Origin: Acidobacteria bacterium RIFCSPLOWO2_12_FULL_68_19
Lineage (GTDB): Bacteria; Acidobacteriota; Vicinamibacteria; Vicinamibacterales; UBA2999
Length of the DNA stretch: 53,448 nucleotides
Direction: 5' to 3'
Assembly: GCA_001767525.1 (NCBI GenBank)
Contig: MELF01000002.1
Coordinates: 1 to 53,448 of the forward strand
Part shown: piece by piece, positions 34,388 to 42,924 of the stretch
Layout of the letters: the number at the start of each line of letters is the position of its first letter
Position numbering within the stretch: the stretch's first letter is position 1
Translations under genes and position numbers: made by a program
Notes under the pieces: model-generated
The model's input: only the letters and a program-made list of their open reading frames with translations
Told to the model about the DNA's origin: nothing
Database searches by the model: none

Positions 34388-36331
34388 ATGGCCCAACTGA
34401 CGCCTCACGTGCCGCCAACCGAGTCGCCCGCGGAGTTCACCGCCAAGGCGATCGTGCTCGGCGTTGCGTTCGGTCTGCTGTTCGGCGCCTCGACCGTGTA
34501 CCTCGGGCTCCGGGCCGGACTGACGGTCAGCGCCTCGATTCCGATTGCCGTGCTCGCGATTTCCGTGCTCAAGCGGTTCGGCGGCTCGACGATTCTCGAG
34601 AACAACATCGTCCAGACGATCGGTTCCGCCGGCGAGTCGGTGGCGGGCGGGGTCGTCTTCACGATCCCGGCGCTCATCTTCCTCGTGCCGTTCGGACCGG
34701 GCTACTTCAACTACGTGCAGATCACGATGCTGACGCTCGCCGGCGGGATTCTCGGCGTGCTGATGATGGTGCCGCTGCGCCGGGCGCTCATCGTCAAGGA
34801 GCACGGGGTGCTTCCCTACCCTGAGGGAACGGCGTGCGCCGAAGTGCTGGTCGCGGGCGAACGAGGCGGCCGGCTCGCGGCGCTCGTCTTCGGCGGCCTG
34901 GGGATCGGCGCGCTCTGGAAGTCGCTGTCCTGGATCCTCGGCCTGTTCCGCACCGAGATCGGCTACGCGATGGCGCGGGACTCGCAGTTCCCGAACGCGA
35001 CCGTCGCCGTCGATATCTCGCCCGAGTACCTCGGCGTGGGGTACGTGATCGGCCCGCGCATCGCCGGCACGATGGTCGCCGGGGGCGTCCTGGCGTGGCT
35101 CGGCCTCCTGCCGCTCCTGTCGATTCTCGGCCAGCACATGACCGAGCCGTTCCCGCCGATTCACCCCAACTACGCGGTGAATCCAGCGACCGGCCGCCCG
35201 TTCCTGATTGCCGAGATGGAGCCGGGACAGCTGTGGAGCGCCTACATCCGCTACGTCGGCGCGGGGGCCGTGCTGGCGGCCGGCCTCATCACGCTCGCGC
35301 GGACGATCCCGACCATTGTCGCCTCGGCCCGCGGCAGCCTGCGCGACCTGACGGCGGTTGCCGGTGCGGCGGCCCGGGTGCGCACCGAGCGCGACATCCC
35401 GATGACGGCGGTGCTCGGCGGCAGTCTCCTGCTCGCCATCTTCCTGGCGGTCGCGCCCGGCCTGCCGACGCAGGGGAATTTCGTGGCGGCGGTGCTGATC
35501 CTCGTCTTCGGCTTCTTCTTCGCGACCGTGTCGTCCCGCATCACCGGGCTCATCGGATCCTCGTCGAACCCCATTTCCGGGATGACCATCGCCACGCTGA
35601 TCCTGACCTGCGTCCTGTTCGTCGCGCTCGGCTGGACGGGCGACATCTATGCGCCGATCGCCCTCTCGGTGGGCGCGATCGTCTGCATTGCCGCCGCCAA
35701 CGCGGGCACCACCTCGCAGGACTTGAAGACCGGCTTCATCGTCGGCGCGACGCCCGTGTACCAGCAGGTCGGCCTCATTGTTGGCGTGCTCACCTCGGGC
35801 CTCATCATCGGCATGACGACGCTCTACATGCACCAGGTGTTCGGGATCGGCTCCGCAGCGGTGCCGGCGCCGCAGGCCACGCTGATGTCGACGATCATCC
35901 GCGGCCTGCTCAACCAGAACCTCCCGTGGGGGCTCGTGCTGGTCGGAGTCTTCATCGTGGTCACGCTCGAGCTCTGCGGCGTCCATTCACTGTCGTTCGC
36001 CGTGGGGCTGTACCTGCCCATTGCGACCACGGCGCCGATCTTCGTCGGCGGACTCGCCCGCGCGTGGGTCGAGCGCAGGACGGGTCCGGCGGCCGAGAGC
36101 GACGTGAGCGCGGGCACGCTGTTCAGCTCGGGCCTCATCGCCGGGGGGTCCATCGCGGGAATCCTGTACGCCCTTCTCGTGGGCACCGGAACGATCGAGC
36201 CGTTTGCCGCAATCGGCGCGGCGTTCCCGCTCTTCCGTGACGAGACACTCCTCGGACAGGTGGCCAGCGCGGCGCTGTTCTTCGGCCTGGCCGGAATCGT
36301 GATCCGGATGGCGATCCGCAAAGTAGAATGA
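34388..36331 (+). CDS. OPT-family oligopeptide transporter
   Basis: A 647-residue integral membrane protein with about 14-16 helices. The OPT signature regions are present: [58 protein letters not shown] and the conserved [14 protein letters not shown]. It is of the bacterial OPT type related to YSL metal-chelate carriers; the substrate may be peptides or metal chelates. It is divergent from rex and followed after 4 nt by the secreted-protein gene. Confidence 0.9.
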   Translation: MAQLTPHVPPTESPAEFTAKAIVLGVAFGLLFGASTVYLGLRAGLTVSASIPIAVLAISVLKRFGGSTILENNIVQTIGSAGESVAGGVVFTIPALIFLVPFGPGYFNYVQITMLTLAGGILGVLMMVPLRRALIVKEHGVLPYPEGTACAEVLVAGERGGRLAALVFGGLGIGALWKSLSWILGLFRTEIGYAMARDSQFPNATVAVDISPEYLGVGYVIGPRIAGTMVAGGVLAWLGLLPLLSILGQHMTEPFPPIHPNYAVNPATGRPFLIAEMEPGQLWSAYIRYVGAGAVLAAGLITLARTIPTIVASARGSLRDLTAVAGAAARVRTERDIPMTAVLGGSLLLAIFLAVAPGLPTQGNFVAAVLILVFGFFFATVSSRITGLIGSSSNPISGMTIATLILTCVLFVALGWTGDIYAPIALSVGAIVCIAAANAGTTSQDLKTGFIVGATPVYQQVGLIVGVLTSGLIIGMTTLYMHQVFGIGSAAVPAPQATLMSTIIRGLLNQNLPWGLVLVGVFIVVTLELCGVHSLSFAVGLYLPIATTAPIFVGGLARAWVERRTGPAAESDVSAGTLFSSGLIAGGSIAGILYALLVGTGTIEPFAAIGAAFPLFRDETLLGQVASAALFFGLAGIVIRMAIRKVE

Positions 36332-36335
36332 CCGT

Positions 36336-37445
36336 GTGGGGGCTTCTCGCGCGCTCGCGGCGGCCGTCCTGGTTCTCGTCGCGAGCGGCGACGCGGCGAC
36401 CCAGGCTCCGGTTCGCCGTCTGACCACGGTGGCGGCGCTCCGCGAGTACCCCAGCTACTTCCACTTGCAGAACGTCCTGGTCCAGGGCGAATTCGTCGAC
36501 AACGGCGCGCAGATCGTCCTGCGCGGCGGAGCACGCGACATCCCGGTCGCGTTGAACGACGTGCCCGCCACCTCCGGCCTCGTGGAAGTGCGCGGCCATG
36601 TGATCGACGTCGGCCGACTCGAACCGGCCGACCCGCGTCTGGCCGGCTACCCTGCCGCGCGGGAATTCGACCCGTGGCCCCGGCCCGGCGAGGAGCTGGT
36701 GCTGCAGGTGACCAGCATCGCTCCCGCACCACTGGCGACCTCGCCCTCGGTGCGCGCGCTCGCGCTGCAGCCGTGGCGATTCGAGGGGCAGAAGGTCACG
36801 ATCGTGGGACAGTTCCGGGGACGCAACCTCTTCGGCGACCTGCCGAGCGCGCCCGCGAAGAGCCGCTACGACTTCGTGCTGCGGTCGGCGGACGCGGCCG
36901 TCTGGGTCACGGATCTGCGGCCGCGCGGGCGCGACTTCGAGCTGTCGGTCGATGCCCGGGTCGACACCGGACGTTGGCTGCAGGTGAACGGTACGGTGTC
37001 GCTCGAGCGCGGGCTGGTGACGGTGGCGGGCACGACGCTGGCCACCGCCGAAGCGCCAGAGATGCCGCGGGGCGACGACGAGGCGCCGCCACCGGCCCTG
37101 CCCGCCGAACCTGGCGAGGTCGTCTTCAGTTCACCGACCGAAGGCGAGGTCGATGTGCCGGCCGGCAGCCGAGTTCGCGTGCAATTCTCCCGCGGCCTCA
37201 ATCCGGCGTCGTTGACAGACCGGGTCAGGGTGACCTACGCCGGCTCGGCCCTCGGGAGCGGTGCGCTTCCACCGCCGCAATTCACCTTCGCCTACGAGGC
37301 CGGAACGCGGGCGCTGGAGATCCGCTTCGCCGCGCCGCTGGAAGCGTTTCGCACCGTGCGCATCGAGCTCGTCGATGGTATTCAGACCTTTGACGGCGCG
37401 CCCGTGCGGCCCTGGACGCTCACCTTCTCGGTCGCGGGAAACTGA
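36336..37445 (+). CDS. Secreted protein with OB-like region and Ig-like (Big_5-type) C-terminal domain
   Basis: A 369-residue protein. GTG 36336 gives a signal peptide (LAAAVLVLVASGDAATQA). The first two-thirds have two similar segments starting at about 38 (YFHLQNVLVQGEFVDNGAQIVLR) and about 150 (WRFEGQKVTIVGQFRGRNLFGDL), which look like tandem OB-type beta barrels. The C-terminal 100 residues (VVFSSPTEGEVDVPAGSRVRVQFSR ... IELVDGIQTFDGAPVRPWTLTFSV) match a bacterial Ig-like fold. Probably periplasmic. It sits 4 nt after the OPT gene, so likely co-transcribed. Function is unknown. Confidence 0.7.
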   Translation: MGASRALAAAVLVLVASGDAATQAPVRRLTTVAALREYPSYFHLQNVLVQGEFVDNGAQIVLRGGARDIPVALNDVPATSGLVEVRGHVIDVGRLEPADPRLAGYPAAREFDPWPRPGEELVLQVTSIAPAPLATSPSVRALALQPWRFEGQKVTIVGQFRGRNLFGDLPSAPAKSRYDFVLRSADAAVWVTDLRPRGRDFELSVDARVDTGRWLQVNGTVSLERGLVTVAGTTLATAEAPEMPRGDDEAPPPALPAEPGEVVFSSPTEGEVDVPAGSRVRVQFSRGLNPASLTDRVRVTYAGSALGSGALPPPQFTFAYEAGTRALEIRFAAPLEAFRTVRIELVDGIQTFDGAPVRPWTLTFSVAGN

Positions 37446-37484
37446 AGCGCAGATGCACCGCACACACCTACGTCGCGTCCGGCG

Positions 37485-38225
37485 TCAGACCTGAGCGTCC
37501 CACAGCGTTCCCTGACGGCGGAGTTGGTCGACTGCCGCACGCACCCGCTCGATGAGGTCGTCCCTGTCGTCGAGCGTCAGCCCCGCAGTCGGGATCGGCG
37601 CGCCGATCCGCACGCTGACGCGGACCGGCCGGACGAACGCGCTCCCCTTCCGCATCGCCGCGCGTCCCCCCTGGACGGCCACCGGGACGATCGGCGCCTG
37701 CGCCTGGATCGCCATGATGAACCCGCCTTTCTTGAACGGCAGGAGTTCCCCTGTACGGCTGCGGGTCCCCTCCGGGAAGATGAGGAAGGAGTTGCCCGCC
37801 CGGATCGACTCTGCACCCCTGGCGATCGATGCCATCGCCTTCTCACGATCGCTTCGCTCGATCGGCACGAAACCGCCGACGTCGAAGACGATTCCCATGA
37901 TTGGGAACTTGTGCAGTTCCGCCTTGTAGAGGATGTGCAGCTGCCGATGGAGGGCGCGGAAGAGCACCGGCGGATCGACGTTGCTCTCGTGGTTGGAGCA
38001 GAAGATCACGGCGGCCGGCGGCACGTGCTCCCGGCCCGCGACACGGTAGCGAATGCCTGCGAGCGTCAGCGCCAGCCAGACACCGCCGTGCCCGAGAGCG
38101 TACAGGCCGCGCTTCCATCTGAGTACGACGGCGATCGAGAGGCCGAGCGGCCCCGCCACGGCGATATAGGCAAGAATCGCCATGTAGGTGACGACAGACC
38201 GGATTGGAGCAACGAGGTCGGCCAC
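37485..38225 (-). CDS. plsC: 1-acyl-sn-glycerol-3-phosphate acyltransferase
   Basis: A 246-residue membrane-bound acyltransferase. It has two N-terminal hydrophobic segments, then the HX4D motif in CSNHESNVDPP, the GFVPIERSDR block, FPEGTRSRTGELLPFKKGG and a final PIVPVAVQGG strand. It acylates lysophosphatidic acid to phosphatidic acid. GTG 38225 is used; ATG 38183 would remove part of the first helix. It lies just downstream of the carD terminator, so it needs its own promoter, which I could not locate. Confidence 0.88.
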   Translation of the reverse strand: MADLVAPIRSVVTYMAILAYIAVAGPLGLSIAVVLRWKRGLYALGHGGVWLALTLAGIRYRVAGREHVPPAAVIFCSNHESNVDPPVLFRALHRQLHILYKAELHKFPIMGIVFDVGGFVPIERSDREKAMASIARGAESIRAGNSFLIFPEGTRSRTGELLPFKKGGFIMAIQAQAPIVPVAVQGGRAAMRKGSAFVRPVRVSVRIGAPIPTAGLTLDDRDDLIERVRAAVDQLRRQGTLWDAQV

Positions 38226-38242
38226 TCGGGGATTGACTGTAC

Positions 38243-38276
38243 AAAAAAACCGCCCAGGGGATGCGCCCCCGGGCGG
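38243..38276 (-). terminator. Intrinsic terminator after carD
   Basis: On the minus strand an 11-bp stem with one mismatch (CCGCCCGGGGG / CCCCTGGGCGG), loop CGCAT, followed by seven T. It lies 24 nt after the carD stop and ends 17 nt before the plsC start. Confidence 0.85.
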
Positions 38277-38299
38277 CAAAGCAGGCTGACGGGCGACGC

Positions 38300-38893
38300 T
38301 CAGGACGCGCGGGCAGTTCGCCGCGCGGCGACGATGACGGTCGCCTTGACGGCCTTGGCCACCTTGGCGCGTGCGGAGGCGCGGGCCATGTTGCGGGCCT
38401 TCACCATGAAGCACTTCTCGAGCGCACGGTCGACCTCCTGCTCGATCTCCGCCGCCTTCTGGCGCATCACTTCCGAAACCTCGGACACGATGAGCGCCCG
38501 GGCGCGGTCGAGCATCCGCTTTTCGCGGAACGACAGGCTCTTCGATTTGCTCAGGAACGTGAGGTTCTTGAGGACGTCGGCCATGTCATAGATGGAGCCG
38601 GTCCGCATCTTGTCGGAATTGTCCTTGAAGCGCCCCTTCCAGTTCTGGTGGTTATCAATCTTGCCGTCGCTCAGGAGCGTGAAGAGGCGCTCGACCTCCT
38701 CGTCACTGATGGCCTTGCGGAGGCCAACGCCCTCCACGTTGGACACCGGCACCAGAACGGTCGTGTCGTTCGAGACAATACGTAGGTGAAAGAAGCCGCA
38801 GGTGGTACCCAATATCGTCTTCTCTTCGACCCGTTCCACGATGCCGAGTCCGTGGTTCGGGTAGATGACCTTGTCGCCGACCTGGAATGTCAC
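38300..38893 (-). CDS. carD: CarD-family transcriptional regulator
   Basis: A 197-residue protein. The N-terminal Tudor-like RNA-polymerase-interaction domain (FQVGDKVIYPNHGLGIVERVEEK ... VLVPVSNVEGVGLRKAIS) is followed by a helical DNA-minor-groove domain (FREKRMLDRARALIVSEVSEVM). The C-terminal tail is rich in Lys/Ala (ARASARAKVAKAVKA). CarD proteins stabilise open complexes at rRNA and other promoters. GTG 38893 follows GGGGGAA. It has a clean promoter (38953-38981) and terminator (38243-38276), so it is a monocistronic unit. Confidence 0.92.
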   Translation of the reverse strand: MTFQVGDKVIYPNHGLGIVERVEEKTILGTTCGFFHLRIVSNDTTVLVPVSNVEGVGLRKAISDEEVERLFTLLSDGKIDNHQNWKGRFKDNSDKMRTGSIYDMADVLKNLTFLSKSKSLSFREKRMLDRARALIVSEVSEVMRQKAAEIEQEVDRALEKCFMVKARNMARASARAKVAKAVKATVIVAARRTARAS

Positions 38894-38952
38894 ATTTCCC
38901 CCGTTGGAAGGTTGGTGGTAGGAGCAGTCTCGCGCCGGGAACAGCACCCATA

Positions 38953-38981
38953 AGTATAGCGCACCGAACGCCTCCGATCAA
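38953..38981 (-). promoter_or_regulatory. Sigma-70-type promoter of carD
   Basis: Minus strand: -35 TTGATC (38981-38976), exactly 17-nt spacer, -10 TATACT (38958-38953). The start point is near 38946 with a leader of about 53 nt. It is one of the two best promoter matches in the window. Confidence 0.75.
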
Positions 38982-39125
38982 CGAAGATTGCCCAAAAACC
39001 GGCCATTTTGTGCAGTTCGCCCAACCGCTTCGCCCGTTGCCCGCCGAGGACGGACCACCCTGAAACCGATGAGCTGTGGCGGTAACTCGTTGGAGATCCG
39101 ACCAGTTCTGGACGCCCCGGCGTAT

Positions 39126-39154
39126 ATGGGGTCAGACCCGGGGTCTGACCCCAT
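39126..39154. repeat. Short REP-like palindrome with GGGGTCAGACCC core
   Basis: A 29-nt perfect palindrome around one central base (14-nt arms, ATGGGGTCAGACCC and its complement). It lies 15 nt before the ATG of the methyltransferase gene. It shares its core with the inverted repeat at 18682-18768. Confidence 0.85.
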
Positions 39155-39169
39155 GTTTACAATCGTCCG

Positions 39170-39703
39170 ATGCCCGGTCTGAAGGTTGCCACGGCGCTGG
39201 CGCTCGGACTCGCCGTCCAGAGCGCCCGCGCCCCGTTCGTCCCGACGCCGCCGGACGTCGTCGATCGGATGCTGGTGCTGGCGGGCGTGAGGGCCACCGA
39301 CGTGGTGTACGACCTGGGGTGCGGCGACGGCCGGATCGTGATTGCCGCGGCCCGCACGTGGGGCGCCCGGGGCGTCGGCGTCGATCTCGATCCGGCGCGC
39401 ATCGAGGAGGCGCGGCAGAACGCGCGCCGCGCGGGTGTCGAACATCTGGTGACGTTTCGCGTCGAAGACGCCCGCGACACCGACGTGTCGCGGGCGACGG
39501 TCGTCACGCTGTACCTGGTCGCCGCCCTGAACGCGCAACTACGCCCGCGCCTGGCCGCGCAACTCCGTCCAGGCGCGCGAATCGTGTCGCACAATTTCCC
39601 CATCGGCGACTGGGAACCGGACCGCGTCGAGGTGTTCAGGAGCGCCGACGGCCAGGCGCGAACGCTCTACTTGTGGAACGCCGTCGGCCGGGTCGGACCG
39701 TAG
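39170..39703 (+). CDS. Class I SAM-dependent methyltransferase with N-terminal signal-like segment
   Basis: A 177-residue protein. After a hydrophobic leader (MPGLKVATALALGLAVQSARA) the core starts with PFVPTPPDVVDRML and the SAM motif VVYDLGCGDGRIVIAAA (about 45-61), then GVDLDPARI and VSRATVVTLYLV. It is close in type to small DOT1-like or generic methyltransferases. The leader looks like a cleavable signal peptide, which is odd because SAM is cytoplasmic; a later start is not supported by any good ATG. The substrate is unknown. Confidence 0.72.
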   Translation: MPGLKVATALALGLAVQSARAPFVPTPPDVVDRMLVLAGVRATDVVYDLGCGDGRIVIAAARTWGARGVGVDLDPARIEEARQNARRAGVEHLVTFRVEDARDTDVSRATVVTLYLVAALNAQLRPRLAAQLRPGARIVSHNFPIGDWEPDRVEVFRSADGQARTLYLWNAVGRVGP

Positions 39704-39764
39704 CGTCGAGCCTTCTTGCCGGCCATGTTGTCGACTTGGATGACCCACCGAGACGGAGGCACGC

Positions 39765-40781
39765 TCATGCCCGCGCGAGTGCGAGCTCTACGATCTCCTC
39801 GACGAGCTGGGTGTAGGTGCGTCCCGACTTCCGCGCAGCCATGGCGAATTCGGCTCGTGAGGCCAGCCATGGGTTCGGATTGACCTCGATGACGTGCACG
39901 CGGCCGTCGGGCTGCAGCCGCATGTCCACCCGGCCGTAATCGCGCAGCTCCAGCGTCTGGTAGGCGGCGATAGCCGTCTGGTGGAGCTGCTGCACGGTCT
40001 CGTCCGGCAGGTCGGTGGCAATCGCCGACTTGGTGTCGCGGTAGGCGCTGGTTCCCTTTCCCCACTTGACCTCGGCGGCGGCAATCCGGGGAATCCCCTC
40101 TGGCAGTTTGGACAGGTCGAGCTCGATCACCGGCAGCGCCTCGGGCTTGTCGTTGCCGAGGATGCCGACGTACATCTCCCGCCCTTCGATGTACTCCTCG
40201 ATGAGGACCGGCGAGTCGAAATGGGTGTGCAGCCAGTCCATCCGCTCCATCAGCTCGCGGATGGAATTGACGACGGCGCTGAACTCGATGCCGATCGACC
40301 CGTCTTCACGCGCCGGCTTTACGATGACCGGGAACTGAAGGTCGTGTGAGAAGTCGAGCCGGCCGCGATAACACTTCGCGAACGTCGGCGTGTGAATGCC
40401 GTGGAATGCGAAGATCTTCTTGGCAATCGCCTTGTCCTGGGCCAGCATCAAGCCGTGCGTTCCCGACCCGGTGTATTTCTTCCCCACCAGATCGAGGAAC
40501 GCCGCAATCTTGAAGTCGGCGGTGTCGTCGTCGGCGAACGATTCGGCGAGGTTGAACACCAGGTCGCAATCGACGCGGGCGAGGCCGAGCAGGCTCTTCT
40601 GCGTCCCGTCCAGCTCGTACATCACCAGTTCGTGCCCGAGCTTCGTTAGCGCCTCTGCGACTTCACCCTCCACCTCCTTCTTGTCGAGCGTACGGACGAC
40701 AGGCGCGCGGTCGCCGCCCTGTTCCTCGCTGGCGTCGACGAACATGCGGTCGTAGAGCACGACGATCTTCAGCTTGCTCAT
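39765..40781 (-). CDS. D-alanine--D-alanine ligase-like ATP-grasp enzyme
   Basis: A 338-residue protein. The N-terminal Rossmann domain (KIVVLYDRMFVDASEEQGG) is followed by ATP-grasp motifs: FPVIVKPAREDGSIGIEF, VLIEEYIEGREMYVGILG and the Mg-binding end GRVDMRLQPDGRVHVIEVNPNPWL. These resemble D-Ala-D-Ala ligase, but the protein has a longer N-terminal region and is not in a mur/fts cluster. It may make another dipeptide or act on a peptide acceptor. ATG 40781 is chosen at MSKLKI. Confidence 0.75.
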   Translation of the reverse strand: MSKLKIVVLYDRMFVDASEEQGGDRAPVVRTLDKKEVEGEVAEALTKLGHELVMYELDGTQKSLLGLARVDCDLVFNLAESFADDDTADFKIAAFLDLVGKKYTGSGTHGLMLAQDKAIAKKIFAFHGIHTPTFAKCYRGRLDFSHDLQFPVIVKPAREDGSIGIEFSAVVNSIRELMERMDWLHTHFDSPVLIEEYIEGREMYVGILGNDKPEALPVIELDLSKLPEGIPRIAAAEVKWGKGTSAYRDTKSAIATDLPDETVQQLHQTAIAAYQTLELRDYGRVDMRLQPDGRVHVIEVNPNPWLASRAEFAMAARKSGRTYTQLVEEIVELALARA

Positions 40782-41094
40782 GGCACTGGCTGGCCGGTGG
40801 CCGTCGGTAGTATCAATCAGAACTTCGTCAACTACCAACTCCGAACCACACTATCACCGACCACCCATCAGCCACCAATCGAGTATCAGCACGATCGCGT
40901 GTAACACGATCCATCGCGCGCGCGTCGTCGCCAGCGCGGTCACTTCCACGAGGCAGACGGCCGCGGGATGGTGGCGGGAGAGGGAGCGGCGATCGGATGA
41001 TGCGACGGCAGCGAACGGTCTCGCGAACGCTCGATCGATCCGGTCGGCAGGCGGTAGTCGGTAGCGCGATCGGCTACCGGCTACCAGCTACCGG
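40782..41094. other. Gene-free gap with CGGCTAC heptamer repeat at its left-strand gene end
   Basis: This 313-nt gap separates the Ddl-like gene from the sulfite reductase stop. Near the Ddl start a weak -35/-10 pair can be read on the minus strand (TTGGTA, 18 nt, GATACT). At 41051-41099 heptamers CGGCTAC, CGGCTAC, CAGCTAC and CGGCTAG run straight into the reductase stop codon. The middle part (40830-41040) is lower in GC, with no convincing gene or RNA. Confidence 0.6.
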
Positions 41095-42924
41095 CTAGCT
41101 GGCGCACTCGCCGTCCATGACGACGGTTTCGAAGGTGTGCGTTTCGCCAAGATCGACCCAGTCATCCGCGGTCGTCTCGTCCTGGCGCAGCTCCGCCAGA
41201 TCCTTGAGCGCGTCGGTCGCGATGGCGGCCGGGATGCGCCGGAAGAACGCGCCGAGCGACTCGCCCGGCGTGCGCCGCTCCTGGTAGAGCGTCAGCAATC
41301 GATCGATGGCGGTCGTGAGCCGTCGGACGGGAATCTTGGAGACGACTCGTCCGAAGCTCGCGCCCGAATCGGTGCTCCCGCCGCCCACCAGCACGAAATA
41401 CTGCGGCAGTGCGCGGTCGCCCACTTTGCGGACGCTCCCCTGGAAGCCGATTGCCGCGATGTGGTGCTGGCCGCAGCCGTTCGGACAGCCGCTGATCTTG
41501 ATGTCGCCCTCATGGACGAGCGCGACGAACTCGGGGTGCCGGTCGAGATACTCCGTCAGGACTCGTCCAAGACCGCGCGACTGCGTCACGGCCAGGCGGC
41601 AGCTTTCCGCGCCGGGGCAGCTCACGACGTCCGCCACCGTATTCGCGCCGGCGGCGCCAAGGCCGGCCGCCTGCAGACGATGGTACAACTCCTGGAGCGA
41701 GCCGACCTTCACCCAGCGAAACAGCACGTTCTGCCCGATCGTGAGGCGAGCGGTGCCGTCGCCGTACGCCTCGGCGAGGTCGGCGAGCACCTCCATTTGC
41801 CCGGCGGTCATGTCGCCGAGGGGCAGTCGCACCGTCACGTGCACGAACCCCGCCTGCCGCTGCAGTCCAACGTTGGTATGCATCCAGGTGAGGTACGCAT
41901 CCGAGAAGGTCTGGAGCATGACGCTGTCCGGCATGACGCCCGGCCCGTGCGCCTTGACGCTCGACGCCTTGCGCTTCACGTCCTCGACCGCCGGCGCCGG
42001 CACCGGCGTCCAGTCGGGCGCCTCCTCGACCTCCGCCGCCGCGGCGTCGGAGCTGAAGGGCACGCCCCCCTCGGCGCGGACCTCGGCGAGCGCCCGCTCG
42101 AACTCGGCGCGCCACCGCTCCCATCCGAGCTGGCGGATCATGAACTTCATCCGGTTGCGCTGCCGGTGCTCGTAATCGCCAAACCGGTGGTACACGCGCA
42201 CGATGGCCTCGGCGACCTCGAGCATCTCGTCCGCCGGCAGGAAGTCGTAGACCAGCCAGCCGGAGGTCGGCAGGATGGACGTGCTCCCCCCGATCGTGAC
42301 CCGGAATCCGCGCTGCCCGTCCACGATACGGGCGTACCAGCCGATGTCGTTGATCGACGCCAGCGCGTGGTCGCGCGGGCACCCTTCGAAGGCCACCTTG
42401 AACTTGCGGGGGAGCGAACCCGAGAGCGGATGGCGCAGGAAATAACGCGTGAGCGCCTCGGCGTAGGGGATGACGTCGAAGATCTCGTCGTGCGCGATGC
42501 CGGCGTACGGGCAGGCCGTGACGTTGCGAACCGAGTTGCCGCACGCCTCGCGGGTGGTGAGCCCCGTATCGGCCAGCTCGCGCATGGCGCGCTCGGCGTC
42601 CTGGAGCAGGACGAAATGGAACTGCATGTTCTGGCGCGTGGTGATGTGCCCGAAACCGCGGGAGTACCGTGCCGCCGTGCGGCCGAGTGCGCGCAACTGG
42701 TCGCCGGTGACGATCCCCTGCGGGATCTTGATCCGCAGCATCTGGACGCCGTCCTGGCGCTGCCCGTAGGTGCCGCGCAGCAGCCGGAATCGCCGCCAGT
42801 CGTTGGCCGACACCTCCCCGCGCTCGTAGCGCCCCAGCATGTCGACGAACTCGTCGATGTCACGCTCGTCGGCGAACGACAGTCGCCCGCGCCCGAATGC
42901 CTGTACGTTATCGATGACGGCCAT
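41095..42924 (-). CDS. Siroheme-dependent nitrite/sulfite reductase, ferredoxin type
   Basis: A 609-residue protein with two ferredoxin-like/4Fe-4S siroheme halves. The N-terminal half has RIKIPQGIVTGDQLRALG, TTRQNMQFH and RNVTACPYAG. The C-terminal half carries the cluster cysteines Cys436, Cys442 (CPGAESC), Cys480 and Cys484 (CPNGC), almost the numbering of E. coli CysI. It reduces sulfite to sulfide or nitrite to ammonia using ferredoxin. Its operon makes siroheme and opens with a cysteine-rich leader, so the assimilatory sulfite role is favoured. It overlaps the SUMT gene by 17 nt. Confidence 0.9.
   Translation of the reverse strand: MAVIDNVQAFGRGRLSFADERDIDEFVDMLGRYERGEVSANDWRRFRLLRGTYGQRQDGVQMLRIKIPQGIVTGDQLRALGRTAARYSRGFGHITTRQNMQFHFVLLQDAERAMRELADTGLTTREACGNSVRNVTACPYAGIAHDEIFDVIPYAEALTRYFLRHPLSGSLPRKFKVAFEGCPRDHALASINDIGWYARIVDGQRGFRVTIGGSTSILPTSGWLVYDFLPADEMLEVAEAIVRVYHRFGDYEHRQRNRMKFMIRQLGWERWRAEFERALAEVRAEGGVPFSSDAAAAEVEEAPDWTPVPAPAVEDVKRKASSVKAHGPGVMPDSVMLQTFSDAYLTWMHTNVGLQRQAGFVHVTVRLPLGDMTAGQMEVLADLAEAYGDGTARLTIGQNVLFRWVKVGSLQELYHRLQAAGLGAAGANTVADVVSCPGAESCRLAVTQSRGLGRVLTEYLDRHPEFVALVHEGDIKISGCPNGCGQHHIAAIGFQGSVRKVGDRALPQYFVLVGGGSTDSGASFGRVVSKIPVRRLTTAIDRLLTLYQERRTPGESLGAFFRRIPAAIATDALKDLAELRQDETTADDWVDLGETHTFETVVMDGECAS

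Noticed and set aside
34373-35986. A 537-codon open frame on the minus strand
   Set aside because: It is antisense to the OPT transporter, which has canonical helices and motifs.
40774-41064. A 96-codon frame in the gap before the Ddl-like gene
   Set aside because: Composition is Ser/Arg-rich with no domain, no Shine-Dalgarno, and it runs over tandem repeats.
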